NCBI RefSeq assembly: GCF_024171895.1
Contig: NZ_JAMTCQ010000013.1
Coordinates: forward strand, 186,001 to 250,000
Length of the DNA: 64,000 nucleotides
Direction of reading: 5' to 3'
Source of the DNA: Prauserella halophila
GTDB taxonomy: Bacteria > Actinomycetota > Actinomycetes > Mycobacteriales > Pseudonocardiaceae
Below are positions 19,142 to 27,787 of this stretch, piece by piece; the first letter of the stretch is position 1, and the number at the start of each line of letters is the position of its first letter. The translations under genes were made by a program, and so were the position numbers. Under the pieces are notes generated by a model. That model saw nothing but the letters and a program-made list of their open reading frames with translations. It was not told where the DNA came from and did not search any database.

Positions 19142-20635
19142 ATGAGCATCGAGATCGAAACCGCCCCTGCTCAACAGACCGAGTGGGTCCCGCAGCAGCA
19201 GTTCATCGCCGGCATCTGGCGGGACGGCAGGTCCCAGAGAACGCTGGGCCTGACCAACCCTTACACCCAAGACGCGCTCGGATCCGTCCAACAGGCCTCC
19301 GTCGACGACCTCGAAGAGGCCTACCGGGCGGCCGCCGCGGCACAGGCCAACTGGTCGGCAACCGCCCCGATGTCCCGCCAGGACATACTGTTCCGAGCGG
19401 CGGAGATCTTCGAGACCCGCAAGCAGGAGATCATCGACTGGCTCGTCGCGGAGTCCGGCAGCACCGTTCTCAAGGCAGAGGTGGAGGTCGCCGCCGCCCG
19501 CGCAATCACCGTCGAGGCGGCCTCCTACCCCTACCGGGCTCACGGCCGCATCCTGGAATCCAACGTCCCTGGCAAGGAGAACCGCGTCTACCGCGGTCCC
19601 TTGGGGGTCGTCGGGGTCATCAGCCCCTGGAACTTCCCCTTGCACCTGTCTCAGCGCTCGGTCGCCCCGGCCCTGGCGTTGGGCAACGCGGTGGTACTCA
19701 AGCCGGCCAGTGACACCGCGATCACCGGCGGGCTGCTCCTGGCCAAGATCTTCGAGGATGCCGGCCTGCCAGCGGGTGTCCTCAACGTGGTGGTCGGCTC
19801 CGGCAGCGAGATCGGCGACGCCTTCGTGGAGCATCCGGTTCCGGCCCTGATCTCATTCACCGGCTCCACGCCGGTGGGTCAGAACGTCGGCCGGATCGCC
19901 GCCAGCGGCAAACATCTCAAGCACGTCGCGCTGGAACTCGGCGGGAACAGTCCGTTCGTCGTTCTCGCCGATGCCGACCTCGACCAGTCGGTCCGAGCCG
20001 CGGCCATGGGCAAGTTCCTCCATCAGGGACAGATCTGCATGGCTGTCAACCGGATCATCGTCGAGGACGCCATCTATGACGAATTCGTTCGCCGGTTCAC
20101 CGACCACGTGCGCACCATCAAGGTCGGGGACCCGGCCGACCCTTCTACCGTGGTCGGTCCGGTGATCAACCGCTCCCAGCGTGACACGCTGTTGGAGAAG
20201 ATCCGCACGGCCAGGGCAGAGGGCGCCCATGCGGTCCTGGAAGGCGAGGTGAGCGGCAACGTCGTGCCCCCACACATCTTCACCGACGTCACCGCGGACA
20301 TGGAGATCGCCCGCGAGGAGATCTTCGGTCCCCTGGTCAGCATCCAACGGGTGGCGGACGAGGCAGAGGCCTTGTCGGTAGCCAACAACACCGAGTTCGG
20401 GCTGGCCAGCGCTGTCTTCACCGGCGACCTAGAGCGGGGAGTCGCCTTCGCCCGAAACATCAAGGCCGGCATGACTCACGTCAACGACATCCCGGTCAAC
20501 GACGAAGCCCACGTCTCTTTCGGCGGAGAAGGAAACTCCGGGCTGGGCCGATTCAACGGCGAATGGGCGATCGACGAGTTCACCACCGACCATTGGATCA
20601 GTGTCCAACGCACTCCCCGCCAATATCCCTTCTGA
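19142..20635 (+). CDS. Benzaldehyde dehydrogenase (aldehyde dehydrogenase family)
   Basis: A 497-aa NAD(P)-dependent aldehyde dehydrogenase oxidising, by context, benzaldehyde to benzoate. Visible are [11 protein letters not shown] (cofactor-binding loop), [27 protein letters not shown] (general-base Glu) and GQICMAVNR (catalytic Cys), then EEIFGPL. GGAAGGACCGCC precedes the ATG. It is the second gene of the rightward mandelate-type transcript after mdlC and is followed by a bidirectional terminator. Benzaldehyde dehydrogenases such as MdlD and XylC are close in length. Substrate choice rests on the neighbour. Confidence 0.88.
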   Translation: MSIEIETAPAQQTEWVPQQQFIAGIWRDGRSQRTLGLTNPYTQDALGSVQQASVDDLEEAYRAAAAAQANWSATAPMSRQDILFRAAEIFETRKQEIIDWLVAESGSTVLKAEVEVAAARAITVEAASYPYRAHGRILESNVPGKENRVYRGPLGVVGVISPWNFPLHLSQRSVAPALALGNAVVLKPASDTAITGGLLLAKIFEDAGLPAGVLNVVVGSGSEIGDAFVEHPVPALISFTGSTPVGQNVGRIAASGKHLKHVALELGGNSPFVVLADADLDQSVRAAAMGKFLHQGQICMAVNRIIVEDAIYDEFVRRFTDHVRTIKVGDPADPSTVVGPVINRSQRDTLLEKIRTARAEGAHAVLEGEVSGNVVPPHIFTDVTADMEIAREEIFGPLVSIQRVADEAEALSVANNTEFGLASAVFTGDLERGVAFARNIKAGMTHVNDIPVNDEAHVSFGGEGNSGLGRFNGEWAIDEFTTDHWISVQRTPRQYPF

Positions 20636-20995
20636 AATCCCTGGCCGCCGGTGTGAGACAGGTGTAGACAGGCGTAGCCACGGGTTCGTGCCAGTGCTTC
20701 GGTACAGGCACGGCCACCCTGCGAGGAAGCCAGCCGCCCCGTCGCCCGCGCCTGTCGTGCTCTGCACATCCGTACGTGCGTCGCCTCATGCCGAGTCCTG
20801 TCAGGCCGCACTGCACGGTGGTCGTATGCACGACCCAGCGCCGGGCCCGCGACACGCGGGCGGCGGGCCCGGCCCTTCAACTCTCTCGAGGGAAAGCCAT
20901 GGACGAAAAGGTCCCGAATGCGGTTCCCGGACGGGGCCGCCCAGTACACGACGCGGCGGGGCGAATGTGATCACTCACAGTGCCGGTCCGGTCTC
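20636..20995. other. Intergenic between convergent genes
   Basis: About 360 bases between the dehydrogenase and the leftward LysR gene. I see only the hairpin listed at 20840-20873 and no coding frame. Confidence 0.5.
20840..20873. terminator. Bidirectional hairpin terminator
   Basis: GCCGGGCCCGC pairs with GCGGGCCCGGC (11 bp) around a 12-base loop, between convergent genes. Confidence 0.65.
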
Positions 20996-21937
20996 TCAGG
21001 TCGGCCGCCCCTGGGACCCGGCCACGGCGCGAGTCAGCACGTCGAGAAACCAGGACAGAGCAGTCGAGCGAGTCGGGGTGTCCTGCCAATAGAGATTCAC
21101 GTCGAAGCTGCTGATCTCGAAGGGCAGTTCCTTGACCACCACTGGCCACAACCGTCCGAACAGAGTGGCGACTTGAGAAGGAACAATCACCGCCAGATCA
21201 CTGTTGGCCAGCACTCCGGGAAGCACCGCGAAATGGTGCACTCGAAGGTTCACTTTCCGTTCCACACCCATGGCACGGAGGGCAGCATCCACCTGGTAAT
21301 GCCCCGTGGATTGGTCAATGACCACGTGCCGCAACTCGCTGAACTCCTCGATCGTCATCGTCGGCCCGGCCCCGGCCAGTCGTTCTGGCAGCACACACAC
21401 GTAGCGCTCCGCAGAGATGATGTTCCGGCGTGCCTTGCCCGGGAATTCCACGCTGGCGATGGCCGCATCGATCTCCCCCCGCTCCAGCCACTCGGGTACG
21501 CGGTCGACCTGCATGGGCACTACTTCCAAGGCGACACCGGGAGCCTCGCTCATCAGTTGATCCACGAGTGCGGGCAGGAACGTCAGCTCGCCCAGATCCG
21601 ACAGGCACAACCGGAAGTTTCGGCGCGAGGTTGCCGGGTCGAAAGAGGTGACGCTGTCCACGACCAGATCGATCTCGTTCACCGACCGTTTGAACACCTC
21701 GAACAGCTCAGCAGCCCTGGCCGTGGGAATCATCCCCTCCGGATTCCTGATAAACAGGGGGTCGGCGAGCTGCTTGCGCAACTGAGCCAATGCATAGCTC
21801 ACGGCCGGCTGCGATACGGACAACGCTTCTGCCGTGCTGGTGAGGCTCTTCGTCTCATAAATGAGATTAAATATCCTGACGAGCCGCAGATCGAGGGTGG
21901 ACACCCAACTGATGGTACTCAACGGAACTCGATCCAT
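20996..21937 (-). CDS. LysR-family regulator, probable mandelate/benzoylformate operon control
   Basis: A 313-aa LysR-type regulator. The N-terminal winged helix-turn-helix spans about residues 12-70 (LVRIFNLIYETKSLTSTAEA and SQPAVSYALAQLRKQL), followed by a periplasmic-binding-like effector domain. The ATG at 21937 leaves a normal length before the HTH; frames upstream of it are Arg-rich and implausible. It is convergent with the benzaldehyde dehydrogenase gene, and the mirrored AATCCACTA sites at 17.2-17.4 kb are its most likely targets. The effector is unknown; an aromatic acid such as mandelate or benzoylformate is inferred. Confidence 0.85.
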   Translation of the reverse strand: MDRVPLSTISWVSTLDLRLVRIFNLIYETKSLTSTAEALSVSQPAVSYALAQLRKQLADPLFIRNPEGMIPTARAAELFEVFKRSVNEIDLVVDSVTSFDPATSRRNFRLCLSDLGELTFLPALVDQLMSEAPGVALEVVPMQVDRVPEWLERGEIDAAIASVEFPGKARRNIISAERYVCVLPERLAGAGPTMTIEEFSELRHVVIDQSTGHYQVDAALRAMGVERKVNLRVHHFAVLPGVLANSDLAVIVPSQVATLFGRLWPVVVKELPFEISSFDVNLYWQDTPTRSTALSWFLDVLTRAVAGSQGRPT

Positions 21938-22560
21938 CCCGGGACCATTCCAGTCCGGGATGACAGCCGGTAATTCACCACGAACAGGCTGCGCACGACA
22001 TGGGCGTCGAGGACGCTGACGACGCGAACGTTGCGGCACGGATGATCTCGTCCGCGCATCAGGGGCACGGCCGAGAACAAGACGTTCTCCGCGGCCGGAG
22101 CTGCCGCCGCTATCTGCTTTTGCCTGGCACAGGCGTTGTCGTGTCCCCGAGATCGAGTCGGCCAGCCGCAGGACATCCATGACTGCGTGTTAGAGGTGGC
22201 GGGCCCGCTGGCATCCCGCCGACACTCCACTGCTCTGAGAACCGACCGGGCAGTACGACCCCGGAGGGCACGTCCCAGTCCTGATCCGCAAGCGGCATCC
22301 GGGCCGCGTTGCCTCCGATTGCCGCGACCGGTACGGGAAGAGCCATCGCACATCGCCGGCACCCGCTGAGCGCGTCACGGGCTTCCACTCCTGGGGCCGC
22401 GGACAAACACCGTGCGGTATCCGGACGGCGCCTGCGCGATCCGGATAGCCCAGCACTCCCCGGCGACCTAACGTGACCGCGGCGGACACGGCGTCGGTAT
22501 CCGCCGGCAACCGACGGTCGCTCAGTCCGCGCACGTCCGGTACGCCGTTGGGAGTAAGCC
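21938..22560. other. Divergent intergenic region, no gene recognised
   Basis: About 620 bases between the LysR start and the FAD-synthetase start. Frames of 60-210 codons occur on both strands, but they are Arg/Pro-rich and overlap each other. It should contain two divergent promoters; I cannot place them. Confidence 0.4.
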
Positions 22561-23412
22561 GTGATCCGGGAAATGCATCGACACAGCGCGGTGTGGCATG
22601 GAATCAGCGAGGTGCCCGCCGACTGGCCAGCTTGCGCCGTCGCCCTCGGAGTCTTCGACGGTGTACACCGCGGGCACGCGTGGTTGATCGAGAACACGCT
22701 TCGCGCTGCCCGCAAGTCCGGCCTGCCTACGGTCGTGGTCACCTTCGATCCGCACCCGGCTCAGGTACTCGGCCTGCCACGCGACACCTCGGCGCTGAGC
22801 ACTGTCGACCGACGAGCGGGGCTCGTCCGAGAGCTCGGCGTCGACCGCGTGTGCGTCCTGCCCTTCACTCATCAACTGGCCAGGATGAGTCCCGAGGAGT
22901 TCGTGGAGCACATACTGGTCGACGTACTGCACGCCACGACCGTCGTCGTCGGTGCCAATTTCACCTTCGGTCACCGAGGCGCCGGCAACGTCGAGACGCT
23001 CCGCCACCTCGGCCACCGCCACGGATTCACCACGCACGGCGTCCACCTGCTCCCCACCGACTCGACGCGGTGCTCCTCGACCCACATCCGGGAATGCCTG
23101 GGACGCGGCGACATCCGCTCGGCCACCCGCGCACTCGGCCGCCCGCACGAGGTGGAGGGCATTCTCTCCCCCAGCGGCGAAATCGCCATCGCGACAGGAA
23201 CAGCGCTTCCTCATCCAGGTCACTACGCAGGACTGATCTCCGGGCGCACCGTCGACCTTCTCGTTGCCCGAACGCCGGGGAGCGATTCACCGACCTTGCG
23301 GCTGTGCTCACCGGACGCACCCTCGACAGCCCGGACGCCTGTCCGAGTTCAATTCGTGGACCGCCTCGCGCTTCGTCCGGAGTCCGGCATCGCGTCCGGC
23401 AGACATCAATGA
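22561..23412 (+). CDS. FAD synthetase-like protein (RibF N-terminal domain without a functional flavokinase domain)
   Basis: A 283-aa relative of bifunctional RibF. The adenylyltransferase half is intact: GVFDGVHRGH (residues 30-39), VTFDPHPAQVL, FGHRGAGN and SSTHIRECLGRGD. The C-terminal third resembles the start and end of a riboflavin kinase domain (GRPHEVEGIL and VRVQFVDRL) but lacks the conserved Gly-x-Pro-Thr-Ala-Asn nucleotide motif, so it probably makes FAD from FMN only. GGAG stands 7 bases before the GTG. With many flavoprotein genes nearby it may be a dedicated FAD supplier. The stop overlaps a following ATG. Confidence 0.82.
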   Translation: MIREMHRHSAVWHGISEVPADWPACAVALGVFDGVHRGHAWLIENTLRAARKSGLPTVVVTFDPHPAQVLGLPRDTSALSTVDRRAGLVRELGVDRVCVLPFTHQLARMSPEEFVEHILVDVLHATTVVVGANFTFGHRGAGNVETLRHLGHRHGFTTHGVHLLPTDSTRCSSTHIRECLGRGDIRSATRALGRPHEVEGILSPSGEIAIATGTALPHPGHYAGLISGRTVDLLVARTPGSDSPTLRLCSPDAPSTARTPVRVQFVDRLALRPESGIASGRHQ

Positions 23413-23840
23413 GCTGCGGTGGGGCGTGCGGGCACTGCGACTGCGCACCGGGCGACGCCGCAAGCTCGGACTACGTCTGGTCCGCGGGATCCGATTCCCG
23501 ATCCGGCGACGGCGTGGATGTGGAGCTTGTCCAAGTTCCGCTCACCGATACACCGGGACCGTTGATGACGGTCGTGCCCGAACGGCCCCTTGTTCGCCTC
23601 GACCGTATGCAACGCGGTCTCTGTAGGGCAGACCGTCACAGCGGCGCCGGCACCGACGGAGCTCGCCGGATCGACACCCGAATCTCGACCTCGCGAGCGG
23701 GGTCGAGAATATGCAGGTCACAAGGGTGTGCCGGGTCGGACCCGAACCGACGGCCCAAGGACTATGAGGCATCCGGCAGCGGCTTGCTCAGCGATCTGGT
23801 CGACGATCGAACTGCCTGCTCACGCAGCTCGGACGAGTAG
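23409..23840 (+). CDS. Hypothetical protein with N-terminal Cys cluster
   Basis: A 143-codon frame whose ATG overlaps the FAD-synthetase stop (ATGA), a layout that suggests translational coupling. It starts MSCGGACGHCDCAP, a cluster of four cysteines that could bind metal or an iron-sulfur centre. The remainder is Arg/Ser/Gly-rich and unfamiliar. It could be chance reading through non-coding GC-rich DNA, so confidence is low. Confidence 0.3.
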   Translation: MSCGGACGHCDCAPGDAASSDYVWSAGSDSRSGDGVDVELVQVPLTDTPGPLMTVVPERPLVRLDRMQRGLCRADRHSGAGTDGARRIDTRISTSRAGSRICRSQGCAGSDPNRRPKDYEASGSGLLSDLVDDRTACSRSSDE

Positions 23841-23932
23841 CGCTCCGACGTACGCGCCGACATGACTTCCGGCTAGTGTCGGTTCCACACTGTGCTTTCA
23901 AAGATGAAGCCGACCGGACACCTGAGGTTCAC

Positions 23933-24865
23933 ATGCCGAGCTATACGCTGCGCCAGCTCGAGTACCTTGTCGCCGTCGCGGATGCGGGGTCGATCTCGGC
24001 GGCCGCGAGCGCACTCCACGTCACGCCGACAGCCGTCGCCTCCGCGATCACCGAACTCGAACGCACGCTGCACACGCAGCTGATGGTCCGGCGCAAGGCG
24101 CACGGAGTCGTCCTCACCCCGACCGGGACGTTCCTCTACAACCGTGCCACCACGCTGCTCCGAGACGCCGACGAGCTACAACTGGCCACGGCGAGCGGTG
24201 GAGCCGAACTGGTCGGTCCTCTGGTTCTGGGCTGCTACGCGACGCTGGCGCCCACCATCGTTCCCACGCTGATGCGCTGGGTCGCAGAACACCACCCTTC
24301 CGTCGACTTGACCGTCGTCACCGGTAGTCAGGCCGAGCTGCCACACCGGCTGCTCACCGGTTCGCTGGACCTGGCGGTCGGCTACGACATGGGTCTGCCG
24401 TCGGGACTCGACTCGGCCGTACTGTACGAAGCGCCGCCGTACGTGCTCTTGCCGGAGGATCATCCCGCCGCGTCAGCAGAGTCGGTCAGCCTGGCCGATC
24501 TCGCCGCGGAGCCGATGATCCTGCTCAACTTCCCGCCCGCCCAGGAGCACACGCTGATGCTCTACGCGGACGCGGGCGTCACGCCGAACATCGTGCAGCG
24601 GACCACGGACTTCGAGCTCACCCGCTCGCTGGTCGCACACGGCTTCGGATACACGATTCTCATCCAGCGGCCCACCTCCCCCACGACCTACGACGGCATG
24701 GCCCTCGCCGTCCGCGAGATCAGCCCCTCCGTCCGGCCCGCCGTCGTCCGCATGATGTGGCCCCACGACGTGCGGTTGACCGACCGAGCGAGTGCTCTTG
24801 TGGACTTCGCCCAGACGAACGGGCATCTGCTCGACCCGCGCACCCGCCGGACCGGACCGCCGTGA
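23933..24865 (+). CDS. LysR-family regulator upstream of the P450 operon
   Basis: A 310-aa LysR-type regulator: winged HTH at residues 1-60 (LRQLEYLVAVADAGSISAAA, HVTPTAVASAITELERTL) and an effector domain with LVLGCYATLAPTIVPTL. The ATG at 23933 follows GAGG. The P450 operon starts 103 bases after its stop in the same direction, so it could read through or control the intervening promoter. The effector is unknown. Confidence 0.86.
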   Translation: MPSYTLRQLEYLVAVADAGSISAAASALHVTPTAVASAITELERTLHTQLMVRRKAHGVVLTPTGTFLYNRATTLLRDADELQLATASGGAELVGPLVLGCYATLAPTIVPTLMRWVAEHHPSVDLTVVTGSQAELPHRLLTGSLDLAVGYDMGLPSGLDSAVLYEAPPYVLLPEDHPAASAESVSLADLAAEPMILLNFPPAQEHTLMLYADAGVTPNIVQRTTDFELTRSLVAHGFGYTILIQRPTSPTTYDGMALAVREISPSVRPAVVRMMWPHDVRLTDRASALVDFAQTNGHLLDPRTRRTGPP

Positions 24866-24932
24866 ACCAAACCTGAAGTTCGGTCCATGCCAATCTTTCG
24901 GAAGTTTACTTCGGTAGGCGGTCGAATTCACA

Positions 24933-24955
24933 CTTCTGACCAACGGAGTCAGAAG
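24933..24955 (+). promoter_or_regulatory. Leader hairpin next to the P450 ribosome binding site
   Basis: CTTCTGAC and GTCAGAAG are perfect 8-base arms around a 7-base loop. The 3' arm overlaps the Shine-Dalgarno AGAAGGG of the P450 whose ATG is at 24969, so folding would hide the site. It could equally be an operator. Confidence 0.45.
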
Positions 24956-24968
24956 GGACACGTCAACG

Positions 24969-26159
24969 ATGACCGTGGACACGACACACCCTCGATCCAT
25001 TCCCTCGGCGGACTGGGTCACCATCCCCGATCTCTACGCGGACCCGTACCCGATCTACCGACACCTCCGCGCCGAGTCGCCCATCCACTGGGTTCCCGCA
25101 GTCGATCGTTACCTGGTCATCGGGTACGAAGCCTGCCACACGATCGAGCTCGACCAAGAACGCTTCACTGCGGACGAGACCAACTCGCTCATGAAGCGTT
25201 CGATGGGGCACAGCATGCTCCGCAAGGACGACCCGGAACACGACGTCGAACGTAAGGCCTACGGCGGAGTGCTCCGCCCCAAGGCGATCAAGCAGCAGTG
25301 GACCAGGGTCTTCGAGCAGAGTTTCTCGACGTATCTGGGACGGCTCCGCGAGGCCGGTCCCGGCGCGGACCTGGTGACGGAGTTCGCCGCGCCGTTCGCC
25401 GCGGAGAACCTCCGCGTGATCATGGGTTTCGAGAACGCCACGCAGGAGGACCTCCAGCGGTGGTCGCAGACTCTGATCGACGGGACCGGGAACTACGCCG
25501 ACGATCCCGACGTGTGGGCCGCGGCCGAACGCTCGTCCCACGAAGTCGACGTGGCCATCGACGAGATGCTGCCGATCCTGCGCGATCGTCCGAACGGCAG
25601 TTTGTTGTCGGCGCTCGGCGCGTCCGGGATGCCGCTGGAGCCGCTGCGGGCGAACTTCAAGATGACGATCGGCGGTGGACTCAACGAGCCTCGGGACGCG
25701 ATCGCGACGACGGCGTGGGCTCTGCTCAGCCACCCCACCCAGCTCGCCTCCGTGGTCGCCGACGGCCGCTGGTCCGATGCGTTCGAGGAGTCGATCCGGT
25801 GGGTGGCCCCGATCAGCATGTACCCGCGCGAGGCCACCCGGGACACCGAGCTGTGCGGCCTGCACATCCCCCAGGGTGCGCGCCTGGGTATCGCGATCGG
25901 TGCGGCGAACAGGGACCCGGACGTCTTCGTCGACGCCGAGTCCTACGACATCGACCGACCCAGGAAACCCCATCTCGCCTTCGGCGGGGGCAATCACTTC
26001 TGCGCGGGAGCCTGGGTCGCCCGCGCCTCCGTGGTGAATGTCGCCCTGCCGGGTCTGTTCCGCGAGTTGCCCGGCCTGCGGCTCGATCCCGACCGGTCCG
26101 CAAGGTGCGGCGGCTGGGTGTTCCGCGGCGTGACGTCGCTGCCCGTTCTCTGGGACTGA
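24969..26159 (+). CDS. Cytochrome P450, GcoA/CYP255-like
   Basis: A 396-aa soluble P450. The heme loop is HLAFGGGNHFCAG with the thiolate Cys345. The I-helix reads IGGGLNEPRDA in place of the usual (A/G)GxxT, so the acid-alcohol pair is absent; guaiacol O-demethylase GcoA (CYP255A) has a similar AMQEPGH segment, and the C-terminus GWVFRGVTSLPVLW is also GcoA-like. EAIR-type ExxR appears as EESIRW. Aromatic O-demethylation or ring or side-chain oxidation is inferred. Electrons should come from the ferredoxin and reductase encoded next. A deleted copy of this gene lies at 45.3 kb. Confidence 0.9.
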   Translation: MTVDTTHPRSIPSADWVTIPDLYADPYPIYRHLRAESPIHWVPAVDRYLVIGYEACHTIELDQERFTADETNSLMKRSMGHSMLRKDDPEHDVERKAYGGVLRPKAIKQQWTRVFEQSFSTYLGRLREAGPGADLVTEFAAPFAAENLRVIMGFENATQEDLQRWSQTLIDGTGNYADDPDVWAAAERSSHEVDVAIDEMLPILRDRPNGSLLSALGASGMPLEPLRANFKMTIGGGLNEPRDAIATTAWALLSHPTQLASVVADGRWSDAFEESIRWVAPISMYPREATRDTELCGLHIPQGARLGIAIGAANRDPDVFVDAESYDIDRPRKPHLAFGGGNHFCAGAWVARASVVNVALPGLFRELPGLRLDPDRSARCGGWVFRGVTSLPVLWD

Positions 26160-26189
26160 CCGCCGAATCCGATCTTTCGAGGAGTTCCC

Positions 26190-26516
26190 ATGCCCAAAGT
26201 GATCTTCCACCACGACAACGGCGAGACCGATGTCGTCGAATCGCCCGACGGCACCTCCGTGATGAAGGTGGCTCTGCAGAACGCCGTCGCCGGCATCGTC
26301 GGCGAGTGCGGCGGCCAGGCCATGTGCGCGACCTGCCACGTCTACGTCCGCGACGGCTACCTCGATCGGTTGCCGGAGATCAGCGAGGACGAAGAAGAGA
26401 TGTTGGAATGCACGGCCGCATCGCGGGACGAGACCCACAGCAGACTCGGGTGCCAGGTGGTCCTCGGCCCGGATCTCGAGGAGGTCGAGGTCGATGTGCC
26501 CGGCTCACAAATCTGA
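26190..26516 (+). CDS. [2Fe-2S] ferredoxin, putidaredoxin/adrenodoxin type
   Basis: A 108-aa electron carrier between the reductase and the flanking P450s. Cluster ligands are C40, C46, C49 and C88 (GECGGQAMCATCHVYV and RLGCQ), the C-x5-C-x2-C plus C spacing of vertebrate-type ferredoxins. GAGGAG precedes the ATG, 30 bases after the P450 stop; its end overlaps the next gene by 23 bases. The acidic patch EDEEEMLE is the usual docking surface. Confidence 0.94.
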   Translation: MPKVIFHHDNGETDVVESPDGTSVMKVALQNAVAGIVGECGGQAMCATCHVYVRDGYLDRLPEISEDEEEMLECTAASRDETHSRLGCQVVLGPDLEEVEVDVPGSQI

Positions 26517-27762
26517 AGCGGCCACCACGAGCGTTGTCGTGATCGGCGCAGGCCACGCGGGCGTCCAGACAGCCGAGGCCCTCCGAACCATGGGCCACAC
26601 CGGCCCGCTGACGCTGGTCGGTGACGAGCCGGCCCTGCCCTACCAACGGCCACCGCTGTCGAAGGAACACCTCGACATCGCCGACGCCGAACCGCTTCCC
26701 TTACGCGGCACGCAGTTCTTCACCGAGCAGCAGATCCAGCTGTGCACCGGCGTCACGGTTACGATGATCGACCGGTCGAGCAGCAGGGTTCACCTGTCCG
26801 ACGGCCGCGAACTGCCCTACGACTGCCTCGTGCTCGCGTGCGGTGCCGCGAACCGCAGCCTGCCGGTCCCCGGCTCCGACCTCGACGGTGTCCACTCCTT
26901 ACGCACCCTCGCCGATGCCGAGGCCGTACGGGCCGCGATGGCCGGATGCGAATCCGCACTCGTCGTCGGGGCCGGGTTCATCGGGCTCGAATTCGCCGCA
27001 GCCGCCCGGAAGCGCGGCCTCCCCGTCACCGTGGTGGAGGCTGCCGAGCGACCCTTGGGCCGTGCGCTGTCGGCCGAGATGGCCGAGCACATCACCGAGG
27101 CTCACCGCAGCAACGGGGTCGACCTGCGGCTCGGTGCGGGCGTGACCGCCTTCCTCGGCGACAACGGTCGAGTCCGCGGCGCGATCGGAACGGACGGCAC
27201 CGAGTACACCGCCGACCTGGTCCTCGTGGGCGTCGGTGTCGTCCCGCGGGACGAGCTCGCCGTGCAGGCCGGGTTGGCGGTGGACAACGGGATCGTCGTC
27301 GACGAGCACCTTCGCACGAGCGACCCCGACATCTATGCGATCGGGGACTGCGCCAGCTTCCCGCATCTGTTCACGGGCACCCGAGTTCGTCTCGAGTCGG
27401 TGCAGAACGCCACCGACCAGGCCCGGCACGTGGCGGCGGCGGTTCTGGGCCGAGAGGACCCCGGCGGATATCGGGAAGTGCCGTGGTTCTGGAGCCACCA
27501 GGGGCAGCTGAAGCTGCAGATCGCCGGCCTCCGATCATCCGACGACCGTGCCCTCGTCCTCGGCGACCCAGCCGACGGCAAGTTCTCCGTGTGCTCCTAC
27601 CGCGGGCAGCGGCTCGTCGCAGTGGAATCGCTCAACCGGCCGGCCGACCATATGGCCGCCCGCAGGCTGCTGGCCGAGGGACGTTCGCCCGCACCGGAGC
27701 AACTGGCCGATCCCGACTTCTCGTTGAAGACCTTCGCCAGAGCGCTCGCACCCACCCCCTGA
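26494..27762 (+). CDS. NAD(P)H-dependent ferredoxin reductase (putidaredoxin reductase type)
   Basis: A 422-aa FAD flavoprotein that passes electrons from NAD(P)H to the ferredoxin. It has the FAD Rossmann motif (VVVIGAGHAGVQTAEAL, about residues 12-28), YQRPPLSK, the NAD-binding motif (ALVVGAGFIGLEFA, about 155-168) and the second FAD motif DIYAIGDCAS (about 280). The start overlaps the ferredoxin gene, indicating coupled translation. With both P450s it completes a class I three-component system, unlike GcoA which uses a single reductase GcoB. Confidence 0.93.
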   Translation: MCPAHKSEAATTSVVVIGAGHAGVQTAEALRTMGHTGPLTLVGDEPALPYQRPPLSKEHLDIADAEPLPLRGTQFFTEQQIQLCTGVTVTMIDRSSSRVHLSDGRELPYDCLVLACGAANRSLPVPGSDLDGVHSLRTLADAEAVRAAMAGCESALVVGAGFIGLEFAAAARKRGLPVTVVEAAERPLGRALSAEMAEHITEAHRSNGVDLRLGAGVTAFLGDNGRVRGAIGTDGTEYTADLVLVGVGVVPRDELAVQAGLAVDNGIVVDEHLRTSDPDIYAIGDCASFPHLFTGTRVRLESVQNATDQARHVAAAVLGREDPGGYREVPWFWSHQGQLKLQIAGLRSSDDRALVLGDPADGKFSVCSYRGQRLVAVESLNRPADHMAARRLLAEGRSPAPEQLADPDFSLKTFARALAPTP

Positions 27763-27787
27763 GCACATCACACCACGAGGAACCGCC

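Noticed and set aside
18077-19834. 585-codon minus-strand frame opposite benzoylformate and benzaldehyde genes
   Set aside because: Spans two real genes on the other strand and has no recognisable domain.
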